Positions 24,763 through 33,186 of a DNA stretch of 64,000 nucleotides are shown in pieces. Under the pieces are notes generated by a model that saw only the letters and a list, made by a program, of their open reading frames with translations, made no database searches and was not told the origin of the DNA. The first letter of the stretch is position 1, and each line of letters opens with the position of its first letter. This DNA comes from Aeromicrobium sp. 9AM (GTDB taxonomy: Bacteria > Actinomycetota > Actinomycetes > Propionibacteriales > Nocardioidaceae), in the NCBI RefSeq assembly GCF_902506105.1, contig NZ_LR733304.1:2367832-2431831 (forward strand), given 5' to 3'. A program made the translations under genes and the position numbers.

Positions 24763-25713
24763 ATGCCGTCGCAGACTGAACTCCTGCCGGGACTCTCCGT
24801 CGTCATTCCGTGCTACAAGTCCGCACCGATGCTGCCCGAGCTGTCCCGACGCCTCATCGAGGTGCTGGGGGCGACGTGCGAGGCGTTCGAGGTGGTCCTC
24901 GTGGTCGACGGAAGCCCCGACAACACCTGGGACGTGGCACGCCAGCTGGCCGAGCAGCACGCCAACGTCTCCGCGATCCGGCTGTCGCGCAACTACGGCC
25001 AGCACAATGCGCTTCTGGCGGGCATCCGCTCGGCTCGGTACGCGACGCTCGTCACGATGGACGACGACCTCCAGCACCCGCCGGAGCAGATCCCCACGCT
25101 GCTGGCGGCCCTCACGGACGACGTCGACCTGACCTACGGCGTCCCGATCGTTGAGGAGCACGGCGCACTGCGCAGTTTCGCGTCCCGCAGCGTCAAGCGC
25201 GTCATGACGCTGGGCCTCGGCATCACCGACGCCAGCAACATCAGCGCGTTCCGCATCTTCCGCACACGTCTGCGCGACGCATTCGAGGGGCTCGACGGAC
25301 CGCACGCCTCGATCGACGTGGCGCTGTCCTGGGCAACTGCTCGGACCACGAGCGCGACCGTGCACATGGACCGACGCGCAGAAGGGCAGTCCAACTACTC
25401 GTTCCGTCTGCTGGTTCGCCATGCGATCAACACGATGCTCGGCTACAGCACGCTGCCGCTCAGGCTCGTCGGCTACCTCGGCCTGGTCTGCGGTGGGCTC
25501 GGCATCATCTTGCTGGCAGTGGTCCTCTGGCAGTATTTCTCCGGCACGACGACGGTCCAGGGTTTCACCACCGTCGCCTCGATGGTGGCCATCTTTTCAG
25601 GAGCGCAGATGGTCGCGCTCGCCATTGTCGGCGAGTACATCGCCCGCATCCATTCGGAGAACCTCGGACGACCGACGTATGTGATCAGCGAGCGCTCCCG
25701 CGATGATCAGTGA
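24763..25713 (+). CDS. GtrB/ArnC-like polyprenyl-phosphate glycosyltransferase
   Basis: 316-residue family 2 glycosyltransferase with two C-terminal membrane helices (about 227-250 and 262-285). Catalytic domain: LSVVIPCYKSAPMLPEL, VVLVVDGSPDNTW, AIRLSRNYGQHNALLAGI and the metal site VTMDDDLQHPPEQIP. The C-terminal GEYIARIHSENLGRPTYVI is typical of the DPM1/GtrB/ArnC group, which makes polyprenyl-phosphate sugars on the inner membrane face. ATG 24763 matches the family start. Partner of the divergent GtrA gene. The sugar could be the one produced by the WecE/WecD pair downstream, but these enzymes usually use UDP-sugars. Confidence 0.88.
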   Translation: MPSQTELLPGLSVVIPCYKSAPMLPELSRRLIEVLGATCEAFEVVLVVDGSPDNTWDVARQLAEQHANVSAIRLSRNYGQHNALLAGIRSARYATLVTMDDDLQHPPEQIPTLLAALTDDVDLTYGVPIVEEHGALRSFASRSVKRVMTLGLGITDASNISAFRIFRTRLRDAFEGLDGPHASIDVALSWATARTTSATVHMDRRAEGQSNYSFRLLVRHAINTMLGYSTLPLRLVGYLGLVCGGLGIILLAVVLWQYFSGTTTVQGFTTVASMVAIFSGAQMVALAIVGEYIARIHSENLGRPTYVISERSRDDQ

Positions 25714-25720
25714 CCGCCGC

Positions 25721-26500
25721 TCACGGCAGCAGGCCTCGACGTACGGCGTGCACCGTCGAGACCGCGCCCACAGGCTCGAAACCGTAGCGCGCCCATGATC
25801 GTTGGACGTTGGTGTTGTGAGCCTGCGTCGAGATCACGAGCAGCTCGCCACCGGACTCGAGGACGGCGTCCTCACATCCGGCCAAGAGGTGGGGATAGAT
25901 CCCCTGCTGGTGGAACTGCTGCCTGATACCCGCCAGCTGGATCTCGCTCACGCGGTCCGATGTCTGCATCGTGGCGAGACCCACCGCACCGCGATCAGCG
26001 TGACTGACGATGACGGCCTGATCCTCTGCCGCTGAGCGCTGACCCCACTCGACGTAGCCGGCCAGCGCTGCAACAGGATCCAGCAGGGGGTTGGCAAGAT
26101 AGTGATTGCCGTAGCCCGCGAACATGTCGCTCACGAGCTCCTTCACCAGCGATGCCTCGGGCGAGTCGGTGACGCGCGTGGAGACGGACTCCCGTGGTGT
26201 CGGACGACGTCCGTCCCCGACGGCAAGGCGCCAGTACGTGAGCGTGTCGGCTGCGACCAGGTCGCGTCCCGCCCCGCGGAGTGCAGCGAACCACCCCACT
26301 CGAGCAGCCGGATGACGGACGACCACGACGTCGGACTCGTCGTCCTCGAGAAACCGCAGGACCGATGACAGTGCGGCGTCTGGATCCTCGACGGCGAGCG
26401 GGACCTCGGCACGGCTGAACGACAGGCCGAATCGTCGCGACTCCAACGGCGACGCCCGCAAGGTGACTGCGTCGCCGCTTACGGCCGATTCCCAGCTCAC
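25721..26500 (-). CDS. GNAT acetyltransferase, WecD-like
   Basis: 259 residues. The C-terminal GNAT domain (about 110-255) contains AVGLATMQTSDRVSEIQLAG, the acetyl-CoA loop IRQQFHQQGIYPHLL and ISTQAHNTNVQRSWARYGFEPV. The layout, an N-terminal divergent half plus a C-terminal GNAT, and the adjacency to wecE match dTDP-fucosamine acetyltransferase WecD. GTG 26500 overlaps the wecE stop (GTGA), so the two are coupled. Predicted reaction: N-acetylation of dTDP-4-amino-4,6-dideoxygalactose. A different dTDP-aminosugar cannot be excluded. Confidence 0.75.
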   Translation of the reverse strand: MSWESAVSGDAVTLRASPLESRRFGLSFSRAEVPLAVEDPDAALSSVLRFLEDDESDVVVVRHPAARVGWFAALRGAGRDLVAADTLTYWRLAVGDGRRPTPRESVSTRVTDSPEASLVKELVSDMFAGYGNHYLANPLLDPVAALAGYVEWGQRSAAEDQAVIVSHADRGAVGLATMQTSDRVSEIQLAGIRQQFHQQGIYPHLLAGCEDAVLESGGELLVISTQAHNTNVQRSWARYGFEPVGAVSTVHAVRRGLLP

Positions 26501-27630
26501 GCGAGTTCGAACGACGTGACGGCGTCGATGACTCGCGCCTGATCGCTCTCGGACAGGTCCGGGAACAACGGGAGCCGCACCAGTCGCTGGCTGACGTCGG
26601 CCGTGACCGGGCAACCACCAGGCGCGGTGCGGCCGCGCTCCACACCGACGGGCGCGGAGTCGAGCGGCACGTAGTGGAAGACGCCGAGGATGCCCGCATC
26701 CCCGAGGTGGCGAATGAGGCGTCGTTGGTGGTCATGGTCCGGCATGACCAGGAAATAGAGGTGTGCGGGGTGCTCGCGATCCTCGGCGATCGTCGGCGTC
26801 GCCACCCCGTTGTCGGCGGCCCACGCCGCCAGCTCGCCGTGGTAGGTGTCCCAGACTCGCATGCGCTTCTTCTGGATCGCGTCAAAACCCTCGAGCTGCG
26901 CCGTGAGGAATGCCGCCAGCAGGTCCGACGGAAGGTAGCTCGATCCGACATCGACCCAGCGATACTTGTCGACCATGCCGCGGAAGAACTGGCCGCGATT
27001 GGTCCCCTTCTCCCGGATGATCTCGGCCCGCTCGAAAAGCGCCGGCTCGTTGAGAACCAACGCGCCACCCTCACCGCACTGGATGTTCTTCGTGGCGTGG
27101 AAGCTTTGGGTCGCCATCGATCCCAAGGAGCCGAGGGCGCGGCCGCGGTACGTGCCGCCGAAGCCGTGCGCATTGTCCTCGATCACCGGCACACCGTGAC
27201 GACGAGCGATGGCGAGGATCTCATCCATCTCGCAAGCGACACCGCCGTAGTGGACCACGACGATGGCCTTGGTGCGCGGGGTGATGGCCGCTTCGACCAG
27301 GCGCTCGTCGATGTTGAGGGTGTCTGGACGACAGTCGACGAACACGGGCGTGGCGCCACGCAGGACGTACGCATTGGCGGTCGAGACGAAGGTGAATGAC
27401 GGCATGATCACTTCGTCGCCCTCGGCGAGGTCGAGCAGGAGCGCGGTCATCTCGAGCGCGTGGGTGCACGACGTCGTCAACAGGGTCGCGCCGCCCCCGA
27501 CGAGACCCGAGATCAGCTTGGACGCCCGTTCGGTGAACGGACCGTCGCCGGTGAGCAGCCGCGAGGACATCGACTCCGCGAGGTACTTCTCCTCGCGGCC
27601 GGTGAGGTGCGCGATGTTGAACGGGATCAT
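26497..27630 (-). CDS. wecE: dTDP-4-amino-4,6-dideoxygalactose transaminase
   Basis: 377-residue PLP aminotransferase of the DegT/DnrJ/EryC1 group. It aligns well with E. coli WecE along its length: MIPFN at the start, LLTTSCTHALEMTALLLDL, GDEVIMPSFTFVSTANAYVLRG, VVHYGGVACEMD, and the PLP lysine Lys181 in SFHATKN, the same residue number as in E. coli. REKGTNRGQFFRGMVDKYRW is another WecE-specific block. It converts dTDP-4-keto-6-deoxyglucose to dTDP-4-amino-4,6-dideoxygalactose, so rmlA and rmlB must lie elsewhere. Probably leaderless from TAGACT. Confidence 0.88.
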   Translation of the reverse strand: MIPFNIAHLTGREEKYLAESMSSRLLTGDGPFTERASKLISGLVGGGATLLTTSCTHALEMTALLLDLAEGDEVIMPSFTFVSTANAYVLRGATPVFVDCRPDTLNIDERLVEAAITPRTKAIVVVHYGGVACEMDEILAIARRHGVPVIEDNAHGFGGTYRGRALGSLGSMATQSFHATKNIQCGEGGALVLNEPALFERAEIIREKGTNRGQFFRGMVDKYRWVDVGSSYLPSDLLAAFLTAQLEGFDAIQKKRMRVWDTYHGELAAWAADNGVATPTIAEDREHPAHLYFLVMPDHDHQRRLIRHLGDAGILGVFHYVPLDSAPVGVERGRTAPGGCPVTADVSQRLVRLPLFPDLSESDQARVIDAVTSFELA

Positions 27631-27636
27631 TCAGCG

Positions 27637-27642
27637 AGTCTA
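27637..27642 (-). promoter_or_regulatory. -10 box for leaderless wecE-wecD mRNA
   Basis: Minus-strand TAGACT, six bases before ATG 27630. Confidence 0.5.
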
Positions 27643-27711
27643 TGAGGTCCGCCCGCCGGGCCTGCGGCGTCGGCACCCTCAGCAGCGGGGCCGGCGCTTC
27701 GACCCGCGGAC

Positions 27712-27717
27712 TACCAT
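27712..27717 (+). promoter_or_regulatory. -10 box that places the start of the Cys-rich gene
   Basis: TACCAT, seven bases before ATG 27725. It makes ATG 27725 a better start than ATG 27716, which lies inside the box. Confidence 0.45.
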
Positions 27718-27724
27718 GACAGTG

Positions 27725-28468
27725 ATGCCCGAAGTCGAGCTCGGATTCCCCCGTACGTACGTGGAGTTCGCCAATCCCGCGGACCCGACCGAGGTCTTTC
27801 GCTGCGACCTGACCTGGCTGACGTCGCGATGGACGTGCATCTTCGGCGCCGGCTGCCCGGGCATCTACGAGTCCAGTCCCGAGGCCGGCTGCTGCGCGCT
27901 GGGCGCGCACTTCGCGGATGACGACGACGCGCAGCGCGTCGGTGCGATCGTCGACAAGCTGACCCCCGCGCACTGGGAGCGCCACGACGAGGGTCGCCGC
28001 CGCGGGTGGACCGAGAAGGACGACGAGGGCGAGCTCAAGACGCGGGCATTCGAGGGGGCCTGCATCTTCCACAACTCACGCGGCTTCGAGGGCGGCTACG
28101 GGTGTGCCCTGCACGGCTACGCGCTGGAGCAGGGGCTCAAGCCGCACACGACCAAGCCCGACGTGTGCTGGCAGCTGCCGCTGCGCCGACAGTTCCGCGA
28201 CGTCGATCGCGGCGACGGCACGACGTACACCGAGACGCAGATCGGCGAGTACACCCGCGCCGGCTGGGGACCGGGTGGCGCGGACCTCGACTGGTACTGC
28301 TCGTCCAACACCGAGGCGCACGTCGGGCTGGAGCCGGTCTACGTCACCAACCAGGACGAGCTGACCGAGCTGATGGGCGAGGCCGGATATGCCGAGCTGG
28401 CCCGCTATTGCAGGGAGCATGAGGCCGGGGGCACCAATACACCACACCCGGCGGACCCCCACCGCTGA
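27725..28468 (+). CDS. Conserved cysteine-rich protein of unknown function
   Basis: 247 residues with about ten Cys, many in patterns suited to metal binding: TCIFGAGCPGIYES, EAGCCALGAHF, GACIFHNSRGFEGGYGC and HTTKPDVCWQLPL. No signal peptide or membrane helix. It recalls DUF3109/YkgJ-type proteins, thought to bind zinc or an iron-sulfur cluster, but I cannot assign the family. Seen mainly in actinomycetes. Probably leaderless and single-gene. Function unknown. Confidence 0.75.
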   Translation: MPEVELGFPRTYVEFANPADPTEVFRCDLTWLTSRWTCIFGAGCPGIYESSPEAGCCALGAHFADDDDAQRVGAIVDKLTPAHWERHDEGRRRGWTEKDDEGELKTRAFEGACIFHNSRGFEGGYGCALHGYALEQGLKPHTTKPDVCWQLPLRRQFRDVDRGDGTTYTETQIGEYTRAGWGPGGADLDWYCSSNTEAHVGLEPVYVTNQDELTELMGEAGYAELARYCREHEAGGTNTPHPADPHR

Positions 28469-28510
28469 CCCCCTGCACCACCGCGATGCGGCGTCAGGCA
28501 ACAATGCCGT

Positions 28511-29149
28511 ATGCACCTCGACCACGTCTCGTTCGCCGTCGGCCCCGACGGCCTCGCCGGCACGACCGCAGAGCTCGGCCGGCTGCTGAATGCCACGTTC
28601 ATCGATGGCGGTGCCCACCCCCGGTTCGGCACCCGCAACATGATCCTTCCGCTGAAGAACCGCCAGTACCTCGAGGTCGTCGAGGTGCTCGACCACCCCG
28701 CCTCCGACAAGGCCGCCTTCGGCCAGGCCGTGCGCGCCCGCCGCGACGCCGGCGGAGGCTGGCTCGGCTGGGTCGTCTCGGTCGAGGACATGACCGAGGT
28801 CGAGCACCGCATGGGCCGGCACGCCGTGCCGGGCAACCGCCGCCGTCCCGACGGCTACAACCTCGAGTGGAAGCAGATCGGCACGAGCGGCATGAAGGCC
28901 GACCCGCAGCTGCCGTTCGTCATCAAGTGGGAGAAGGACCCGGCGGAGCACCCGTCGCAGATGGCCGACTCCGACATCGCGCTCACCGCCCTCGAGATCG
29001 CCGGCGACCCCAAGCGTCTCGCCGACTACCTCGGTGAGCCCGCCATCGAGGCGCTCGAGGACATCGAGGTCCGCTGGGTGGCCCCGCACGGCACCCCCGG
29101 CATCCTCGCCGCCGAGTTCAGCACCCCGAACGGCGTCGTCAAGATCTAG
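28511..29149 (+). CDS. VOC-superfamily (glyoxalase-like) protein
   Basis: 212 residues. N-terminal MHLDHVSFAVGPDGLAGTTAELG is the typical first beta-alpha unit with a metal-ligand His, then QYLEVVEVLDHPASDKAAFG with the usual Glu ligand. This is the glyoxalase-like 'VOC_2/3' group of uncharacterised proteins. The C-terminal 60 residues are a separate small domain (IEDIEVRWVAPHGTPGILAAEF). No pathway context. Convergent to the DUF2238 gene, with four bases between. Confidence 0.8.
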   Translation: MHLDHVSFAVGPDGLAGTTAELGRLLNATFIDGGAHPRFGTRNMILPLKNRQYLEVVEVLDHPASDKAAFGQAVRARRDAGGGWLGWVVSVEDMTEVEHRMGRHAVPGNRRRPDGYNLEWKQIGTSGMKADPQLPFVIKWEKDPAEHPSQMADSDIALTALEIAGDPKRLADYLGEPAIEALEDIEVRWVAPHGTPGILAAEFSTPNGVVKI

Positions 29150-29153
29150 GTCC

Positions 29154-29810
29154 TCAGGAAGGCCTGACGCTCTCCGCGTGGGCCAGGTCCAGCTGTGGCG
29201 CGACCTCCTTGAGATGGCCGTGACGCCACAGCGCGTGCACCGAGAACGCAGCCACGAGTGATCCGAGAGCACCCAGCGACATGTCGCTCAAGGTGTCGGC
29301 GTACGCGCCGAGTCGCTCAGGCGACCACCGCAGGAATGCGAAGTACTCCGCGATCTCCCACACGAGCGCCGCGCTCACACCGAAGGCCAGGGCCCGCTCG
29401 ACGACAGCGCCGAGGGTGGACGAGCGGTGCATCGTCAGCAGGATGACCGCCGCGGTCAGCAGACCGGTGTTGACGAAGTGCACGACGTTGTCGAACGAGT
29501 CCATCGAGTCGTAGAGGTTCACGAAGTTGCCGAAGATGTCGCTGAAGCAGGCGAAGGTCACGAGGAAGTCGGCCACCCACGGGAACGACGCCCGCTGCCG
29601 CCACCACGTGTGCCAGATCAGCGGGACGGCGAACGCGGCGATCGGATAGCCGATCGCCCGTGGCACCAGGCCCTTGCCGTCCAGGTTGCCGACACCCGGC
29701 ACGAAGAGGGCGACGCCGAGGAGCAGGAACAGGCCGGCCTTGGCCGCGATGTCGGCCGTCTTGAGGACGGGCGGCGCGGGGTAGCGGGTGGCCACCGCGA
29801 CGTACGTCAT
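29154..29810 (-). CDS. DUF2238-type integral membrane protein
   Basis: 218 residues with six membrane helices. Conserved family residues are visible: FGNFVNLYDSMDSFDNVVHFVNTGL and LVWEIAEYFAFLRW with YADTLSDMSLGALGSLVAAF, a set of Asp, His and Glu within the membrane like the YjdF/DUF2238 family. Possibly metal-dependent, but no function is established. Probably leaderless. Confidence 0.75.
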   Translation of the reverse strand: MTYVAVATRYPAPPVLKTADIAAKAGLFLLLGVALFVPGVGNLDGKGLVPRAIGYPIAAFAVPLIWHTWWRQRASFPWVADFLVTFACFSDIFGNFVNLYDSMDSFDNVVHFVNTGLLTAAVILLTMHRSSTLGAVVERALAFGVSAALVWEIAEYFAFLRWSPERLGAYADTLSDMSLGALGSLVAAFSVHALWRHGHLKEVAPQLDLAHAESVRPS

Positions 29811-29816
29811 GGGAGA

Positions 29817-29822
29817 AGTTTA
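29817..29822 (-). promoter_or_regulatory. -10 box for leaderless DUF2238 gene
   Basis: Minus-strand TAAACT, six bases before ATG 29810. Confidence 0.5.
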
Positions 29823-29887
29823 GTCGGGGGCCTCCACACCCGATGACAAGCCGCGGCCGAATCCGTCCTCCTGTCAGCGGGCACGCC

Positions 29888-29893
29888 TAGGCT
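29888..29893 (+). promoter_or_regulatory. -10 box for leaderless radA mRNA
   Basis: TAGGCT, six bases before ATG 29900. A GAGG lies three bases before the ATG, too close for a normal ribosome site. Confidence 0.45.
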
Positions 29894-29899
29894 GAGGCC

Positions 29900-31276
29900 A
29901 TGGCAGCCACCAAGACCGCCCGCCCCGGCTACGTCTGCGCCGACTGCGGCTGGACCACCAGCAAGTGGGTGGGCCGCTGCGGCGAGTGCCAGGCCTGGGG
30001 CACGGTCGATGTCGCCGCCCCCGTACGCGCCGGCCGCACGCAGGCGGCCCCGGTCGTCACCCCTGCCGTCCCGATCAGCCAGGTCACGATCGAGTCCGCA
30101 CGGTCCACGACGTCGGGCATCGGCGAGCTCGACCGGGTCCTCGGTGGTGGCGTGGTGCCCGGCGCGGTGCTGCTGCTCGCCGGTGAGCCCGGTGTCGGCA
30201 AGTCGACGCTGCTGCTCGAGGTCGCCGCCAGGTGGGCGCGAGCCGGCCGCCGCACGCTCTACGTGTCCGGCGAGGAGTCGGCCGCCCAGGTCCGCCTGCG
30301 CGCCGAGCGCACCGGTGCCGTCGACGACAACCTCTACCTCGCCGCCGAGACCGATCTCGGCGCGGTCCTGACGCACGTCGAGACGGTCAAGCCGGGGCTC
30401 CTGATCATCGACTCGGTCCAGACGATCGGGTCAGCAGACGTCGACGGCGTGCCCGGTGGCGTCACGCAGGTCCGCGAGGTCGCGTCCGCTGTCATCCAAC
30501 GCGCCAAGCACGACAACATCGCGACACTGCTCGTCGGCCACGTCACCAAGGACGGCTCGGTCGCCGGGCCACGCGTCCTCGAGCACCTCGTCGACGTCGT
30601 GCTCCAGTTCGAGGGCGACCGCAGCTCGCGCCTGCGCCTGCTGCGGGCGGTCAAGAACCGCTTCGGCCCGGTCGACGAGATCGGCTGCTTCGACCTCGTC
30701 GACGACGGCATCGTCGAGGTCCCCGACCCGACCGGCCTGTTCGTGTCCCGTCACGAACAACCCGTGCCGGGCACGTGCGTCACCGTCACGATGGAGGGCC
30801 GCCGGCCACTGCTGGCCGAGGTGCAGGCGCTGACGGTCAAGTCCTCGACACCCTCCCCCAGGCGTACGTCCAGCGGGCTCGACTCGTCACGGGTCGCGAT
30901 GATCCTCGCGGTGCTGACCAAGCACTGCAAGCTCAATCTGTCCGAGCTCGACGTCTACACCGCGACGGTCGGCGGAGCCCGGCTGGTCGAGCCGTCCGTC
31001 GACCTTGCCCTCGCGCTCGCGACGGCCTCCGCTCAGCGCGAGACCGCGGTGCCGGCCAACCTCGTGGCGATCGGCGAGGTCGGGCTCGCCGGCGAGGTGC
31101 GCAAGGTCAGCAACCTGGCCGCACGATTGCGCGAGGCAGAGCGCATCGGGTTCCGGTGCGCGGTCGTCCCGGCCGGTTCGGAGGGGCTCGACGGGCTCCG
31201 CACCTCGATGACGATCATCCCCATCAGCGACATCCAATCGGCGATGGGTTGTCTCGATGTCACCGCACCCTACTGA
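29900..31276 (+). CDS. radA: DNA repair protein RadA (Sms)
   Basis: 458-residue RecA-like, Lon-like ATPase that helps branch migration and recombination intermediate processing. Order of domains: zinc finger YVCADCGWTTSKWVGRCGECQAWGT (residues 11-35), RecA core with Walker A GEPGVGKSTLLLEVA (about 95), the RadA-specific KNRFG motif in VKNRFGPVDEIGCFD (about 253), and a C-terminal Lon-protease-like domain (KLNLSELDVYTATVGGARL; GLAGEVRKVSNLAARLREA). Followed 44 bases later by disA, a pairing conserved in actinomycetes and firmicutes. Confidence 0.97.
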   Translation: MAATKTARPGYVCADCGWTTSKWVGRCGECQAWGTVDVAAPVRAGRTQAAPVVTPAVPISQVTIESARSTTSGIGELDRVLGGGVVPGAVLLLAGEPGVGKSTLLLEVAARWARAGRRTLYVSGEESAAQVRLRAERTGAVDDNLYLAAETDLGAVLTHVETVKPGLLIIDSVQTIGSADVDGVPGGVTQVREVASAVIQRAKHDNIATLLVGHVTKDGSVAGPRVLEHLVDVVLQFEGDRSSRLRLLRAVKNRFGPVDEIGCFDLVDDGIVEVPDPTGLFVSRHEQPVPGTCVTVTMEGRRPLLAEVQALTVKSSTPSPRRTSSGLDSSRVAMILAVLTKHCKLNLSELDVYTATVGGARLVEPSVDLALALATASAQRETAVPANLVAIGEVGLAGEVRKVSNLAARLREAERIGFRCAVVPAGSEGLDGLRTSMTIIPISDIQSAMGCLDVTAPY

Positions 31277-31320
31277 GTCCGCATACACTGTGTGCGACCT
31301 GAGTGAGGTGGTGAGACGCC

Positions 31321-32421
31321 ATGGCGTCAGCAGCTGAGCGAGCCGCGGCGGCAGCCGAGGCTTCCGCGCGCCTGCGTGCGACCCTCGCCACCATCGCCCC
31401 GGGCACCTCGTTGCGCGAAGGCCTCGAGCGCATCCTGCGCGGCCGCACCGGCGCCCTGGTCGTCGTCGGCCACGATCGCCAGATCGAGGCCATCTCGACC
31501 GGCGGCTTCGCCCTCGACGTGCCGTTCACGGCGACCGGGCTCCGCGAGCTCGCCAAGATGGACGGCGCGATCATCCTGGACCGCGACGCGACGCGCATCC
31601 TGATGGCCGGCGTCCACCTGATGCCCGACCCGTCGATCGTCACCGCCGAGACCGGCACCCGTCACCGCACCGCCGACCGCGTCGCCCGCCAGACCGGTGT
31701 CCCGGTCATCTCCGTCTCGGCCTCGATGCACATCATCGCGCTCTACCTCGAGGACCTGCGCCACGTGCTCGAGGACACCGGCGCCGTGCTGGGCCGCGCC
31801 AACCAGGCACTGCAGACCCTCGAGCGCTACCGCAACCGCCTCGACGAGGTCTCCGACGCGCTGTCGGCCCTCGAGATCGAGGATCTCGTCACGGTCCGCG
31901 ACGTCTCGGCCGTCGCCCAACGCCTCGAGATGGTCAGCCGCATCGCCGGCGAGATCGACACGTACGTCCTGGAGCTCGGCACCGACGGCCGACTGCTCGC
32001 GCTCCAGCTGGAGGAGCTCATCAGTGGTGTCGATGCCGAGCGCGAGCTCGTCATCCGCGACTACATGCCCAGCGGCCGGCGCGGTCGTACGCCCGGGGCA
32101 GTCCTGGCCGAGCTCGCCGCGATCGAGTCGACCGACCTCGTCGACCTGGGCTCGGTCGCCCGGGCCCTGCGCATTGGCACCGAGGAGACCCTCGACACGC
32201 CACTCGCACCGCGCGGCTACCGGCTCCTGGCTCGCATCCCGCGACTGCCGATCACGGTCGTGGAGCGGCTGATCGAGCACTTCGGCTCGCTGCAGAAGCT
32301 GTTGGCCGCCAGCATCGAGGATCTCCAGACCGTCGAGGGAGTCGGCGACCTGCGCGCTCGCGGTGTCCGCGAGGGCCTGTCCCGACTGGCCGAGTCGAGC
32401 ATCCTCGAGCGTTACGTCTAG
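31321..32421 (+). CDS. disA: DNA integrity scanning protein DisA (diadenylate cyclase)
   Basis: 366 residues. Makes c-di-AMP from two ATP and pauses at branched DNA. DAC domain at about 25-155 with catalytic DGA in LAKMDGAIILD and RHR in TGTRHRTADR; helical spine about 160-290; C-terminal helix-hairpin-helix DNA-binding domain (LPITVVERLIEHFGSLQKLL, EGVGDLRARGVREGLSRL). Octamer in known structures. GAGGTGG lies before the ATG. The 44-base gap after radA contains an imperfect palindrome CGCATACACTGTGTGCG at 31280-31296 and a TACACT box, so a secondary promoter is possible. RadA is known to dampen DisA activity in other bacteria. Confidence 0.96.
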   Translation: MASAAERAAAAAEASARLRATLATIAPGTSLREGLERILRGRTGALVVVGHDRQIEAISTGGFALDVPFTATGLRELAKMDGAIILDRDATRILMAGVHLMPDPSIVTAETGTRHRTADRVARQTGVPVISVSASMHIIALYLEDLRHVLEDTGAVLGRANQALQTLERYRNRLDEVSDALSALEIEDLVTVRDVSAVAQRLEMVSRIAGEIDTYVLELGTDGRLLALQLEELISGVDAERELVIRDYMPSGRRGRTPGAVLAELAAIESTDLVDLGSVARALRIGTEETLDTPLAPRGYRLLARIPRLPITVVERLIEHFGSLQKLLAASIEDLQTVEGVGDLRARGVREGLSRLAESSILERYV

Positions 32422-32422
32422 C

Positions 32423-33106
32423 TCAGTCGTTCGGCTTCGTCGTGTTCTTGGCAGAGGGCGTCGGCTTGGTCGGCGTGGTCTTCGACGGCTTGGGCTGAGG
32501 CCTGCGGTCGAGCGTGAAGCTCGTCTTGCCGGGTTCGCCGCCGAGCGTCCCGATCTGCACCGTGTACGTCCCCGGCGTCGCGTAGCCCTCCTTGGCCGAG
32601 CACTTGCTGCCCGAGCCGCGTCCGGACCAGGTCGCCGTGACGAGTGACGCCCACTGCGGCGAGATCGACACCGGATCGTCGAGCAGGGCGACCTTGCACA
32701 CCGTCGAGTCCCAGATCGGCGTCTTGTTGGCGCTGATCACCGCGACCAGGTCGGCGTCGGCAGGAGTCAGCGTGCAGGCGGTCTTCTCGGTCGAGCTGAC
32801 CACGAGGCCGATCGTGACTGGCGCCTTGGTGAACTGTCCGGGCTCGACCGTCGGGGTCATGCGGATCTTCTCGGGATCGCAGGCGCGGCTGGCACTGACG
32901 AGCGTCACGTTGACGACGCCGTTGACCGGGGCGACGACCGGCGGTGCCGCGGTCGTCGTCGCGGGAGCCTGCGCGGTCGGCTTCGGGTCCGGCTTGTCGT
33001 CGCCTCCGACGAAGCGCAACGCCAGCCACACGAGGGCGATCACCGCTGCCAGAACGAGCAGCCGGCGGCGCCAGTAGATCTCCGCAGGCAACCGTCGCTG
33101 ACTCAC
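32423..33106 (-). CDS. Membrane-anchored secreted protein of unknown function
   Basis: 227 residues. Basic start MSQRRLPAEIYWRRR, one membrane helix at about 16-33 (LLVLAAVIALVWLALRFV), then a Pro/Thr/Ala-rich linker (35-60) and an extracytoplasmic beta-rich domain (about 62-195) with four Cys that could form two disulfides (SRACDPEK, KTACTLTP, STVCKVALL, GSKCSAKEG). The C-terminus is Lys/Pro/Thr-rich, likely disordered or wall-associated. No lipobox. Convergent with disA; possibly exposed on the surface. Confidence 0.72.
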   Translation of the reverse strand: MSQRRLPAEIYWRRRLLVLAAVIALVWLALRFVGGDDKPDPKPTAQAPATTTAAPPVVAPVNGVVNVTLVSASRACDPEKIRMTPTVEPGQFTKAPVTIGLVVSSTEKTACTLTPADADLVAVISANKTPIWDSTVCKVALLDDPVSISPQWASLVTATWSGRGSGSKCSAKEGYATPGTYTVQIGTLGGEPGKTSFTLDRRPQPKPSKTTPTKPTPSAKNTTKPND

Positions 33107-33186
33107 AGGCCCACGCTATCCGCGCGCCCGGCGCTCAGACGTCCCGACGCGCCCTGCCACGGGCGCCATGCGAGGATCGACGCGTC

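Noticed and set aside
31280..31296. CGCATACACTGTGTGCG as an SOS (LexA) box for disA
   Set aside because: Does not fit the actinobacterial GAAC-N4-GTTC form.
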